A DNA stretch of 51,780 nucleotides from positions 4,038,660-4,090,439 of the forward strand of contig BFEA01000038.1 of assembly GCA_003427395.1 (NCBI GenBank), in the 5' to 3' direction. Both the position numbers and the translations under genes were made by a program. Each line of letters opens with the position of its first letter. The first letter of the stretch is position 1. This stretch comes from Chara braunii. Its lineage: Eukaryota; Streptophyta; Charophyceae; Charales; Characeae. The notes below the pieces were generated by a model. That model was not told the DNA's origin, searched no databases, and worked only from the letters and a program-made list of their open reading frames with translations. This document shows, piece by piece, positions 41,263 to 51,768 of this stretch.

Positions 41263-42062
41263 GTTCGTCGGAAACTTGGTTTCCTCTCCATATACTGCCA
41301 CCATCTCCATATGCTGGCTGAAAAGGGGCACGTGATCCATAGGTGATGTGTGAATTCTCATGCCCAATCACACCGGGAGCATTTGGGTTGTATTTTAACA
41401 TTCTTTTCCAGTAACCAAACTGCTGATGGGACCACTTGTAGCATCTGCAGTCACAGCAGGCTGGCTTGCTTTTGTGACGGGAGAATTCGCAGTTGAGACC
41501 AGAATCTGAAGATATCTGAGGGTTGCTTGTGGACTGCCCGTGCTCTGTTGAGTCTTTGTAAGGATAATTGTGTAGGTGGTGTATAGTTCCTCATTTGAAG
41601 AGATTTAAGCCATGTTTTTGCGTTGTACTGATCCAGGCTAGTGCGTCTCCCTCCGTTATCAGTCCAACCAGCACAAAACGGATAAAGTTTCAGAGACGTG
41701 ATTGGCTTGAGTCGTGAGTGAGTCATCGGCAGTTTCTTTCCAGATTGGAAGGATTTGGTCACTCTGACTTTTGTGGCTGTCAAATGGGCTGACCTGTCGA
41801 AGCTTTCTTTGAATTTCGGGGATAAAAGATTAACCTTACCAACGATTGGTTCCGTTTTCCATTCTTCCACTCTGCGAACTTGATTTATGTCTACTCTAGT
41901 TACCTTCCACAAAACATTGGTTGTTAGCTCTCTCTCAGGCTTGTACTACAGTCAAGGAGGATTTGCTTTCGTATGTAAAACCAGGTTCTTTCAATCCTTA
42001 GGAATGACTTCAATCAGTTGGATCCTTCGTTGTTCCAATGAGTTGAGTCATCCTAACTTTAC
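41263..42062 (-). pseudogene. LINE-A C-terminal region with zf-RVT
   Basis: Minus-strand reading gives LEQRRIQLIEVIPKD, LWKVTRVDINQVRRVEEW, SRLKPITSLKLYPFCAGW and DIFRFWSQLRILPSQKQASL, then a stop, AVWLLEKNVKIQPKCSRC and HHLWITCPFSASIWRWW. The last part fits a zf-RVT zinc-binding domain (CxxC, HxxxC) found at the end of plant LINE polyproteins. Several stops (about 41457, 41960, 41972, 42008) break it. Confidence 0.8.
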
Positions 42063-42583
42063 CAACAAAAAAAATTCCCAGAATTAAATAATTATTGTAC
42101 AGTAGAATTATATTCTAAATTTCAATTTTTCATTCCATCTTAAAAAATGTCATTCCAATTTTTAAATTTTTCGTCTTACTTGAAAACTTTCCTTCGAAGA
42201 ATGGGGTATCCCTTCTAATTTGAACTGCATGCTAGAGATGGAATGAAAGTCAGAATGAGTTCATGAAATATTTTAATTGGACTGTCATTCTAAGTAAGGA
42301 TTTTCAGTCATAAATATGTTAATCCAATCTAAATTAGAAGATATTTGTTGTAGTAAAATGAAAGTGTAATTAAAATATTTCATACTGTCATCCAGACTTT
42401 TATTCCATCTTGAACAAATAGATGTAGTTGGAAGGGGTGCTCATATTTAGACGAGAACTTATCAAATAAATCTGTAAATTTTAGAATTGGACGAACATTG
42501 GAATGATAATTTATAAATATGAAGGATTTTTTTGGTATGAAAGTTTTTTTCAAATTTCATTTCTCATGGAAATTTTTTTGTTG
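42063..42583. mobile_element. MITE A
   Basis: 521 bp, AT-rich, non-coding. The left end CAACAAAAAAAATTCC and right end GGAAATTTTTTTGTTG are inverted repeats. About 85% identical to MITE B. It splits LINE-A exactly between residues DLRVNKK and LEQRRIQL, which are adjacent in this LINE type. Flanks show AC on both sides, a possible 2-bp duplication. Confidence 0.8.
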
Positions 42584-43175
42584 ACCCTCAGATCCTGCTC
42601 GCGGAGCCAATCTTTGGACTCTTCGTTCCAAAGATCTTCCACTCTCAGTACCCCTCCATCGATCCATTTCCTCCCAAACATTCCCCTGGCGTTAGAGGTC
42701 AGGAAAATGGTCCCCAACTGATCTGTTATCCTCTCATTTTTAAATATAGGTTGTCTTAAAACCTCACTTCTAGAAGTGGGGTTTGTTAGTGACCGTGGTC
42801 TGATTCTTTCCCATGCAGCCCAAATGTTAGCCCAAAATTCGGATTTGGGTCTTCGCCTGGTGCAAGAGGGTAGCATGGCACACAACCATACATCTGATGG
42901 CTGGGACAGGTTCCAGTTGTCACTGAGGATATGTTCTGCCATCAACACTCAGTCCTTTGTATCTGTGTCTAGTGTTGCATTAACTAGCCATTTAACCAGA
43001 AGTGCCTGAATCTGATTCTAAGGGTCCAGCATTCCAAAGCCTTATTCCTTTGGCATACATACTGATTTCCATGCTACCCTTTGTGATGAAGGATTCCCCT
43101 TGTTCCGCCGATGATTTCCACAATTGCCTTTCCGCGTAACGTCGAATTGACTTGTATGCTTGTTCTCCCAGTCCC
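42584..43175 (-). pseudogene. LINE-A post-RT region
   Basis: Minus-strand reading: QLWKSSAEQGESFITK, a frameshift, VAWKSVCMPKE, stop, GFGMLDP, stop, NQIQALLVKWLVNATL, then LMAEHILSDNWNLSQPSDVW, FWANIWAAWERIRP, LTNPTSRSEVLRQPIF and GMFGRKWIDGGVLRVEDLW. The KVAW...PKE.GGLG...DP and ALL.KW signatures are those of the segment after the RT thumb in plant LINEs. Confidence 0.85.
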
Positions 43176-43177
43176 TT

Positions 43178-43181
43178 TACA

Positions 43182-43215
<34 letters not shown>

Positions 43216-43341
43216 NAANAACCGGGCCCGGTGCCCAAGGCTGATATTACCAATAATAAGATTGAGGCCGGGGTCCTCACAGTCTGCCCGGAGTGATCGA
43301 ACCGAAACTACTGAGAACCGGGCTCATCATCCCTCAAATGG
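43178..43341. repeat. Poly-T and repeat R2 fragment
   Basis: T run at about 43180-43213, then AANAANAA (N43216, N43219), then GGCCGGGGTCCTCACAG (also at 36909) and GAGAACCGGGCTCATCATCC, similar to the R2 phrase at 35875. This is the left margin of the block that splits LINE-A. Confidence 0.75.
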
Positions 43342-44335
43342 ATATGATGATGACCATGATGATAATGATGCTAATGAGAATGATGATTCAAATATATGAA
43401 AAAATATCGAAGATTATGCTATATCAGCTATTCTGGCCTCCTAATCCTAGTGCAACTCTTAGTCCTTCCTGTACGAGGACATTGTGCCTCAGAGACAAAA
43501 CCAACCTAACCAACATCAACCATAGCTGACCTCTTCTCGTCTCCTTGCAGCCCCCCCGGTTCACCACTGGAATGCCTTCCACCCTCAGCAAGTCTCAGAT
43601 CTCACTACAAGGCCTCACACTTCTGCCATTTATAGGTTACAGGGCAACGCCCCAACTCCGACCAGCGTCGTTCGGGCATCGGTAAACCAAGGGCACACAA
43701 TGGAAAAATTTCGTGGAATTAAATAATCATTCTATAATAAAATTACAATCTAAATTTTAAATTTTCATTCCATCTTTAAAAAATGTCATTTCCAATTTTA
43801 AAAATTTTCATTTTACTTGCAAACTTTCGTTCTAAGAATAGGGTATCCCTTCTTATTTAGATTGCATGCTAGAGATGGAATGAAAGTCTGGATGAGTTCA
43901 TGAAATATTTTAATTGGACTGTCATTCTAAGTAAGGATTTTCAGTCATAAATAGGTTAATCCAATTTAAATTAGAAGATATTTTTTGTAGTAGAATGAAA
44001 ATTTAATTAAAACATTTCATAAACTCGTCCAGACTTCCATTCCATCTTGAAAAAATAGATGTAGTTGGAAGGGAAAGCTCATATTTAGACGGGAACTTAT
44101 CAAATAAAACTGAAAATTTTATAATTGAACGAACATTGGAATGATAATTTATAAATATTAAGGATTTTTTTTTATGGAATGTTTTTTCAACTTTCATTTC
44201 TCGTGGGAATTTTTCTGTTGCAGAACAGAGCAACTCAATAGATATCAACCATCTCTGAAGTCCTCTATCCCGGATGTGGAAGAATGCTAGATGCTGCCAA
44301 AATTTTAGCACACCAAAAAGCTTGATATAACAATA
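43342..44335 (+). repeat. Dispersed repeat R1, copy b, containing MITE B
   Basis: The first part (43342-43697) matches copy a and copy c; the second (44221-44335) continues with CAGAACAGAGCAACTC, CCATCTCTGAAGTCC and AAGCTTGATATAAC, as copy c does without a break. A GATGAT-rich start is shared. Confidence 0.88.
43698..44220. mobile_element. MITE B
   Basis: 523 bp, partner of MITE A, with ends CAATGGAAAAATT and AATTTTTCTGTTG. It interrupts R1 copy b, and copy c (GGCATATAACAGAGCAAC near 44776) shows the uninterrupted form. CA flanks both sides, a possible 2-bp duplication. No coding capacity. Confidence 0.85.
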
Positions 44336-44905
44336 ATTAGATGATGATACTGGTGATGTGATGACGACGACGATGACGATGATGATGAGTATGCTGATTA
44401 TGATTTTTTTTTTTTTTTAATGATGAAAATAATGATGGTGATGATGATTAATATGTAAAATTATAGAAGATTATGCTATATCAGCAATTTTAGCCTCCTA
44501 ATCCTAAAACAACTCCTAACCCTCCCTGTACCAGGACATCTCAAAGACAATGTCATCCTAACCAATGTCAACCATAGCTGACATGTTCTCGCCACCTAGA
44601 CTATCCCTGGACCCATAGGTTGTCAAGGCAGCCCCCCCCAGTTCGCCACTGAATTGCTTTCCTCCCTCAGCAAAACCCAGATCTCTCTAAAAGGCCTCAC
44701 ACTCCTACAATTTGCAGATTAACGGGCAACACACCAGCTCGAACCAGAGTCGTTCTGGCATCGGCAAACCAGAGGCATATAACAGAGCAACTCTACGGAA
44801 ATCAGTCAAAATTCGACCATCTCTGAAATCCTATATCCCGAATGAGGTAGAAGGCCAGATGCCGCCAAGAATTACCGAACACAAAAAAGCTTAATATAAC
44901 ATCAA
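44336..44905 (+). repeat. Dispersed repeat R1, copy c
   Basis: Runs from GATGATACTGGTGATG through GATTATGCTATATCAGC, CAAGGCAGCCCCCC, GGCCTCACACTCCTAC, GGGCAACACACCAGCTC and GGCATCGGCAAACCAG to AAGCTTAATATAAC. It directly follows copy b. It contains a (GATGAC)n-like start and a T14 run near 44406. Confidence 0.88.
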
Positions 44906-44954
44906 TGAAGACTGTAAAATTCTTTTTTTTTTTGTAAATAAAGATATGTTAATT

Positions 44955-46431
44955 TAAACTTTGAAAGTCTCCTCCCCTGGGAAAATGATATAATACTTAT
45001 GACCAGTGTTCGTCCAAATAGTGACAATGACATCGTATTTACCAGTCTTTTCATACTTGCTGCAACTCTTTCCACCAATATTGCGTCCGGTAGCCCCGTC
45101 GTTCTCGTCAAGGAGATCTGGACTCATAGGAAGCGTTTCGCTGCGTCTGCAGGGACTCTCTTCATACCTCATGAAACCGCGAGCTCGTGTATTGTAGGAA
45201 TGATATAGACCGACTTGTTCCAATTAATGGATGCCTCAGATGCGTCAAAGAATGTTAATAGAATGAAGCGAAGTTTTGTTAGGTCTGTAATAGAGTTGGC
45301 GCAAATTGTGAGTAGATCATCTGTCAGTGCTTCATCTTTGCACTAGTGGCTCCCCACAGTCAGACCTTTGATTTTCAAATTAGTTTTTACATTGTTATGC
45401 GATACTTCTATTTGGAGTACGAATAATAGTGGTGCAAGGAGGCATCCTTGCCTCAGTGATCTAGTTAGTTTAAATGTGGATGGTATTTTTTCATTGACCA
45501 TGACGACCATAACTGCCTAAGTGTATAATGCAAACACCCACCTTAGAAACTGCGGGCCGAAGTTCATATATTTCAAAATGACTTCCACAAATGACCAGCC
45601 TATGTTGTCGTAGGCTTTTTCAAGGTCCAAAGCCAGCATTACCATATTCATGTTACTTGCACTAATTATTTCTAACACTTCTATTGTCGTGATGATATTG
45701 TTAAATATGGAGTGTCCCTTGACAAAGGCGCCTTGTTCCGGTCCCACCAGTTTAGGTAGGAACAACCCAAGCCTTAATCGCTAGCGTTTTAGCCAAAAGT
45801 TTATGCGACACATTGAGTAGGGTAATTGGACGTGAGTTTCTTGTTTCATGTTTTTTACCCTTTTTATACATCAAGGATATAATTCATTTAGTCATTCCAA
45901 TTGCCAAAGGTTTACCATTTAGAATGTTGTTGTGGATCTTTAGAAGTCCTGGGCAAGTTCGGGCCAGAATGTGGAGTAGAACTCCACTGGTAGGCCATCT
46001 TCTCCTGGCGATTTGCCTAGTGTCATTTGATCCTTAGCCTTCGTCGGTTCTTTAAGGCTAATTTGTTTGTTCAAGTCTTCTTTTTCCATTTGAGTCAATG
46101 CCACATTGGTCGCTTCCCAAAATGGAGAGAAGGCTTTAAATTTTGGGTCAGCTTCTTATGGTGGTCTCCTTGATGTTAAAATGTCTTGAAAATAGATTCT
46201 GGCATATTCACACATCCCCTCTAAAGTTTCGGCCATAGGGACCTGCCTCGAGAAAGGATGTGTCAATCTTTTCATCGGAGTGTGTTCCCTTGTTGGTAGG
46301 AGTCTTTGAAAAATTTTCATAGTGACTCTGTGTGCTGTGATTAATTTTTTAATTATAGCTCTCTCTGTCCATCCTTCAATTTTTTTGACTTGAAAAGCTT
46401 CCCATCGATTCATGTTCTCAACCCTTTTCAT
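44955..46431 (-). pseudogene. LINE-A reverse transcriptase
   Basis: On the minus strand: a pre-RT linker (46431-46156), RPITLLNVSHKLLAKTL, GPEQGAFVKGHSIFNN, MLALDLEKAYDNIGW (motif A, about 45640), a stop at 45517-45519 (TAG, fits CAG), SLRQGCLLAPLLF (motif B), ALTDDLLTICANS (motif C; TDD in place of ADD, about 45320), and a thumb segment LVERVAASMKRLVNTM, SLFGRTLVIS. It would copy the LINE RNA at a nicked target. Several frameshifts. Confidence 0.9.
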
Positions 46432-46626
46432 TAGCCAATTGGCTTCCTAAATGGGGTGCCCGTTTGCTTTTTTTTCTGCATCCATAATCAATGATAGGTA
46501 TTTATGTTCATCCTTTTTCTTTTGATAGGCACCGATTATGGAAAATACACCCAAGCCTTTGGAGATTACTCTTAGGCTTTCGTCATACCATTCTGATTCA
46601 GTTTCAAAGAATTCCTTGGCTTGTTC

Positions 46627-47470
46627 TCAGTCTGCTATTTGATCCTTCACCCAGACTCCGATTCCCTCCTCCTTCCGAATGAAGGTGTTAAGTCTGAAGA
46701 AGTCCGGGCCCCTCTCCGCCGCTGTGGAGTGGTGTAAGGAGGCTAGGACCAGGTTGTGATCAGATAGTGAGTAAGGAATGACGTCCACTTTGGAGAGGAG
46801 TGCCCAAGTCAACTGATCTATCAGAAAAAAATCTAGTTTTCTTCTTATAGTTCGTGAGTTTTGCGTTAATTGTGATGAGAACCAAGTGTAACCATTATCA
46901 CAGCGGTGTGTTTGTCTGTACGGATCGATCAAGTCTAAACTATCCATGAAGGAGGCCAGGAGGATTGTATCCATTTTAATCCTCGCCCGATGTTGGAGAA
47001 TCCAATCCAGGATTGAGAATCGTGTTCCAGTCTCCTCCTAACACCAGGTTAAGGGAGTCAGGTACCATTGAGGGTAATTATAAGAGGAATTCCAATCTTT
47101 CTTTATAGTCTAAGGGGGTGTAGACATTCATGAAGGTTCAGCACAACTCGTCTATCTGGACCTTGATCCAGATGTATCTGCTCCACATATCCACATACTT
47201 GTCAATAAGCTCATGATTAAGATCTTTGTGTAGCAATATTGCTACCTCTCCTCGCGTGTCTTGTGCGGGGGACCACCATTGTGGCCCATCCCACCAGCGA
47301 CCGAGGGAGGAGATCTTGTCTGAGTTTAACTTTGTTTTGTGAAGAAATATAACGTTTGCTTTATTTTCGTGGATCCAAGACTTGAGTCTGGATTTCTTAA
47401 ATCGACGTTTTATAACTATGAGTCCTCTAACATTCAAGGTGGTGACTTGGAGCTCAGGCTTGAGCACCAT
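46627..47470 (-). pseudogene. LINE-A apurinic-like endonuclease
   Basis: LQVTTLNVRGL at the N-terminus, FLHKTKL where LQETKL is expected (catalytic Glu changed to Lys), WWDGPQWWSPAQDTRG, GEVAILLHKDL, then after TGA 47138-47140 and another stop VLGGDWNTILNP (about 47010-47045), and LDFFLIDQLTW, YSLSDHNLVLASL. Motif order is that of LINE endonucleases, which nick the target. The Glu change and stops rule out activity. Confidence 0.88.
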
Positions 47471-47506
47471 TATCTATTGCTGAGTCTGTCAAGGTCTGGA
47501 AACGAC

Positions 47507-48160
47507 TTACGTGTGCCCCGCTTGAGGCGCCTGGTGGTATAAGAGTTTTGTCTTTTTAATTGTTTTCAGTTTTGTCTTCCCAAGCCAAGGTTCTTTGAGC
47601 AACTTTCTGAAATGTATTCCTTTTTTTTCAAGCGAGGTTTTGTTAATAATCCAGTCATTAGTGGGTAAGCAACGATGATTGATTTTCCACTGCAGGGATG
47701 CCATTTTGGCAGGCCTAGATCTGATGATATGGAACCACTTTTCTGGTCGCAACTCTTCTTTGCTTACATTTAGGTGTGTCATCCATCGATATTTTATTTT
47801 ATCTTTTATATTAACCTTGGGACGAAGCATCCTGTAAGTGGACTTAACTGACAGTGTATGAAGCATCCTGGTGTGAGGGCGTCCTTTGACAGTCGAAGAA
47901 GACCAGGACCAGCAAACCGGATCTAAGGGAAGGTGGGAAATGAGAATGTTCGGTTTATAGGCCAGCCATTTTTCCTTGATCGTTAGGACCCTGACCCTAA
48001 TTAGACTGTCCTTCTTGAACCATCCGGTTTGCTGCTGTGGTCTTGTCCTAAGGTAACCATCCTCTCCCAAGTCAAAAAAGGACAACAAAATATACTGTAG
48101 TTCGGACTTGGACCACATTCCCCACCAATCCTGGACGGTCAGATATGGACACCCAATCAC
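47507..48160 (-). pseudogene. LINE-B C-terminal region
   Basis: A 217-residue open minus frame: GCPYLTVQDWWGMWSKSELQ, FFDLGEDGYLRTR, DPVCWSWSSS, YRMLRPKVNIKDKIKYRW, ASLQWKINHRCLPTNDWI. It resembles the post-RT tail of plant LINEs up to the start of zf-RVT; the final Cys/His cluster is missing. The last residues (LLKEPWLGKTKLK on) look like the 5' end of LINE-A in another frame, so LINE-B is truncated near 47620 at an A8 run. Confidence 0.8.
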
Positions 48161-48242
48161 TTGGGGTAAGAGTGACCCTTTTTCTCATAATTCTGACCCA
48201 TTCAAGGGGAACTATATCAAATATTTGTTCTAGGGTTTCTTA

Positions 48243-48566
48243 CTGATTATGGCAATAACTTAGTCTTTCATGAAGGATCGACAGCTCAATCCAGTCTCTT
48301 TCCTCAATGTTCCAAATGTCTCTAATGCGTGTAATTCCTCTTTTGATCCACCCTTTCCAAGGTGAATCGGATCAGTTAAAGGTGGATCAAAAGAGGAATT
48401 ATTTTTTAGCGTGCCTGACGCATACTTAGTGGTCCTCTTCACCGGGGCAAGGCTTCTTTCTGACTGTGGTAGTAACTTAGTCTTTCATGAAGGATCGACA
48501 ACTCAATCCAGTCTTTTTCCTAAGTGTTCCAAATGTCCCTAATGCGTGTAATTCCTTTTTTGATCC
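48243..48566 (-). repeat. Rearranged patch inside LINE-B: direct and inverted duplication
   Basis: A segment of about 105 bp at 48243-48347 is repeated at 48460-48566 with over 90% identity (CTTAGTCTTTCATGAAGGAT, then CCAAATGTCYCTAATGCGTG). Between them AATTCCTCTTTTGATCCACC (48333-48352) is followed by its near-perfect inverse at 48378-48400, a 23-bp stem with a 21-nt loop. Confidence 0.9.
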
Positions 48567-49368
48567 AGTGGCACCCTACATGATCATATGCTTTCTCAAA
48601 GTCTATAAAAATAAAGGCAGCATTATGCTTAGATTGGCGCGAGAGTTTAATTAACTCATTAATTAATAAAATATTATCCTTAATATTCCTTCCTTGAATA
48701 AAACTTGTTTGGGAGGGATGGATTATATCCGCTATAACTTTGTTTAACTGAATCGTTAGAGCTTTTGAGATGAACTTATATACCACAGTGAGAAGTGCGA
48801 TGGGCCGGTAATTGCGAGTATTACATTTATCACCCTTTTTGTATAGTAGTGTTAAGACTCCTTGCCCCGCAATCTCTCCCATCTGACAAGATGTATAGAC
48901 ATCCTGATAGACTTCCATTAAATCCTGAGAGATGAAATCCCTTAGGGTTTCCAAGAATTCATTTGGTAATCTGTCAATACCTGAAGTTTTTTCCTCCTCC
49001 ATAAGCATCAGTGCAGTCTATACTTCTGCTTTTGTAAGAGGTAACTCCATCTGTTCTTTTTTTGATTGATCAAGAAATTTGATCATTGTTTTCAAGAATT
49101 CATCAATCTCCTTGTTCCGTTGGTTCTCAAGGATGTTACCTGTTTCAGATATGAAGAGGTTTTGAAAGAATTCTCTAACGATTTTGGTGCACTCTGCTGT
49201 AGAAGTGGCTAGTTGCTCATTTAGGCGAAGGGGATGAGAAAGACCATCAATGACTGTTCTTCTTATCCGAGTTCTAGCCATAGCAAAAAATCTTACGTCC
49301 ATTCCTCCTTCAATAACTAGTTGTCTAAGCTTTCCCCTGATCCTCATACCGTGCAAGCGGTACTTCAT
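48520..49368 (-). pseudogene. LINE-B reverse transcriptase, catalytic part deleted
   Basis: Minus frame 49368-49018 gives the pre-RT linker; a single TAG (49018-49020) separates it from 49008-48520, in the same phase. The latter reads SGIDRLPNEFLETL, GVLTLLYKKGD, NYRPIALLTVVYKFISKALT, SFIQGRNIKDN and AFIFIDFEKAYDHV (motif A) and then jumps to WIKKGITRIRDIW, which belongs far downstream, after the thumb. Motif B and the YADD motif C are therefore deleted. The junction lies near 48565. Confidence 0.9.
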
Positions 49369-49608
49369 CTAAGAAAGAAGGTGATCTTCTAGTTCCTAAA
49401 GTTTTTGAGCTACTGTTACATTGTCTTCGTCATTTTGATTGTCATCTTTCAAGGATTGAAGTTGTTGGATACGCTGGTATATTCTTGTTTCATTGGAATG
49501 TCTTTCGGCTGCTAGTAGCTTCGAATATTCATTACATTTACGCCCTAGAAAAACTAGACCGTTATTGAACCACATAATATCATCCAGGATTACGGTTTTC
49601 TGTTGACG
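49369..49608 (-). pseudogene. LINE-B linker between endonuclease and RT
   Basis: Decayed coding with several stops. It joins the endonuclease frame to the pre-RT segment on the same strand. Confidence 0.6.
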
Positions 49609-50469
49609 TCAAAACGACCAGACGTCCTTTAGATAGGTTCTAAACCTTTGCATTTTTAGGTGATATGTATTTAGCTTGTAGAAACCTCTGCCTTGATTTG
49701 TTTTTTTCCTAAAGGAGAGGATGACTACACACATGGCGTGGTCTAGCCCTGCAAGGGGCCTCCTAGGGAAAATCTCTACAATTTGAAGAGAACCCTCCAG
49801 TTCTTCCGAGAGGAGTATTAAGTCAATGTGTGAGTTGGCCGACGTAGTCTGAGTTTTCCTGAAACATGTGAAAGAGCGAAGAGTGGGGTTCAACCTTCTA
49901 AACGAATCAAACAGATTGAAGGATTGAGTCAGATTGGTAATCATTGCTCCATCGGTTTTCACATAGGCTGGACACAGGTTAGGGATCCGCCATCGATCCA
50001 AGGAACGGTCCGGAGCAGCGTTAAAGTCACCTGCAATGATCACTGGTATACCTATAGAAAGTTTAGGAATAAGGGTTTCAAAGAAACGTTGACGGTTGCC
50101 AACCTCATTTGACCCATAGACACTCAAGACAATGACGATCTCGAGCTCCAACGTTGCCAGGATATATGCCCATCTCCCTTCATCTTTGTCGACCTCCCAG
50201 TAGACTGGTTCTACTTTGGAACCTGGCCGAATCCATATCGCGACTCCAACACTTCTTGGGCGAGGTGCGTGATTTCTGAGGGTTGTGTGGGGCCATATCT
50301 GTTTATGACAGTGATTGTGGGAGGCGGTATCCATGAGGTGAGTTTCTTGAATACAAATAATGTCAGGCCATTCTTTTCCTCCCATTCCCCTAAGTTGGTT
50401 ATAAATGACTTGCTTCTTTTCGAACTTGGCTGAAGCAAGGTCATTAACATTCAGGGATCTCAGATCCAA
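49609..50469 (-). CDS. LINE-B endonuclease domain, open frame
   Basis: A 286-residue minus frame (MDLRSLNVNDLASA start at 50469) with all landmark motifs of an APE-like LINE endonuclease: SLNVN, CIQETHL (catalytic Glu kept), IIAGDFNAAPD, NSHIDLILLSEEL and LDHAMCVV (usually SDH; Ser to Leu). It would nick the target DNA to prime reverse transcription. The frame is intact although the downstream RT is deleted, so the element as a whole cannot move. It may be the youngest or most slowly decayed coding part of the window. Confidence 0.88.
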   Translation of the reverse strand: MDLRSLNVNDLASAKFEKKQVIYNQLRGMGGKEWPDIICIQETHLMDTASHNHCHKQIWPHTTLRNHAPRPRSVGVAIWIRPGSKVEPVYWEVDKDEGRWAYILATLELEIVIVLSVYGSNEVGNRQRFFETLIPKLSIGIPVIIAGDFNAAPDRSLDRWRIPNLCPAYVKTDGAMITNLTQSFNLFDSFRRLNPTLRSFTCFRKTQTTSANSHIDLILLSEELEGSLQIVEIFPRRPLAGLDHAMCVVILSFRKKTNQGRGFYKLNTYHLKMQRFRTYLKDVWSF

Positions 50470-50869
50470 TCGGGACCGGATTCTGCTCGTCAGTGAGCCA
50501 AATCAGGCCTCTTACAACTTTATTTGTCTTGGAGCCAGAATACGCAAATGAACAAATTTAAACGGGACTTTTACGGGCCTTATTGGACCCGGACCGGATT
50601 ACATGCGCAAAAGAGATTAGAACGAGCACGATACTGATAGAGTCTTAACTTTGTTCCTTGTTTTCGACGAACAGATCTATGGTTGTGGTGGTGCTTTTTC
50701 TGTTAATGATTGCCTAGGGGGAAACTAGAATGGGTGGATGGAAAGAATGAAAGGGGACTTTCAACAGACGGGAGATGTCGGTTAAGGTGAGTAGGTCAGA
50801 AGGACGATGCTGGGACGGCATAGACCGGTGCAGGAGCTGTGCTCTCTAACCCAGGGGGAGCTTGAGGTC
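50470..50869. other. LINE-B upstream sequence, nothing recognised
   Basis: Possibly 5' untranslated DNA of LINE-B. GGGACCGGATTC and GGACCCGGACCGGATTAC are a short doubled phrase (50473 and 50583). No ORF1 domain is visible. Confidence 0.45.
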
Positions 50870-51520
50870 CATGGAGTTATGCCGAGGGTGGAAGGCATAA
50901 CCAGATCGTCCAACGTAGTTGGCACCGGGGTGTGGACCCTGTAACCTATTTAGGGGTTTGCCGCTAAAGGAATTGTCGAGGGAGGAAGGCACTTCCTGTT
51001 CGTCAGAACTAGGTTGGTCGGTACTGGGGAGGGTTGTGGTGCCCTGTTACCCTAGCAGAGGGGGGTATGACACCAGGTGAGTTCTGGTACGAGGACTGAA
51101 AGCGAGGACCGACGGTCCGCTTCTTGAGCGGGGTATTTTAGGATAGTTGGTATTAATTTCTAGTTTTGACCCCCTTTTTTCTGATTTTTATCATGTTTGG
51201 CCGTTAAGGGGGACTTGAGAATGTTTAGGACTCTAGGGCTTCTATCCACTTTTCCTAAGCTGCTTTGAAGATGTTATACTCAGCAATCTGCGGCTGTTTG
51301 ATGCTAGAACGACGCTGGCCAGTGCTGGGGTGTTGCCCTGTATCATGTTGACGTAGGAGCGTGAGGCCTGGTAGAGAGATCTGGGGATGCTTTGGGGTTG
51401 GCATATCACGGGACAACCAAGGTTTGCTGTTGGGATGACACTGGCCGGAGCTGGGGCGAGTTGTGTTGCCGTGTAACCCAGCAGGATGTGGGGGTGTGAG
51501 GCCTGGAAGAGCTCCGCAGG
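50870..51520 (-). repeat. R1-related repeats, inverted and tandem
   Basis: On the minus strand, CAGATCTCTCTACCAGGCCTC, ATACAGGGCAACACCCCAGC and CCAGCGTCGTTCTAGCATC match R1 (compare 43602-43683). About four degenerate units with a GGTTACAGGGYMACACC-like core lie at about 50920, 51030, 51320 and 51440. Confidence 0.7.
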
Positions 51521-51584
51521 GAGTTAGATAACTTTGAGGAACTCTGGAAAGGTTTGTTAGGGAGGTCGAGATTTTTGGAGTTTC

Positions 51585-51768
51585 TTTTAGGACCCCGACG
51601 ATCTATTTTAAAAAGAAACAAGGTGAGTGGGAGGAGGAGTCGGTGGGATATCATGCGTCCTACTAGTAAGGGGGCTAGCTGGTAGGATTGGAATAGGGTA
51701 TAGCAGCAATAGAGATGGTGGCTCTGCTGTAGTAAGTCTTGTCGGAGTGAGGAACAGAGGATTGATGG
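51585..51768 (-). repeat. Dispersed repeat R7, copy b
   Basis: Inverse partner of 36026-36210. It runs into a G12 stretch at the window end. Confidence 0.85.

Larger units (their letters stand above)
41263..47500 (-). mobile_element. LINE-A, minus strand, split by later insertions
   Basis: Pieces of one non-LTR retrotransposon lie in order on the minus strand: endonuclease (47470-46627), RT (46431-44955), post-RT domain (43175-42584) and zf-RVT tail (42062-41263). Protein sequence resumes naturally across MITE A, and the order resumes across the R1 block (about 43178-44950). The 3' tail is cut by P2. It abuts LINE-B at the 5' side. All segments carry stops or frameshifts. Confidence 0.82.

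Noticed and set aside
40230-41321. 363-codon Ser/Leu/Pro-rich frame
   Set aside because: Made of CTT and CCGCCA arrays; the opposite strand is equally open.
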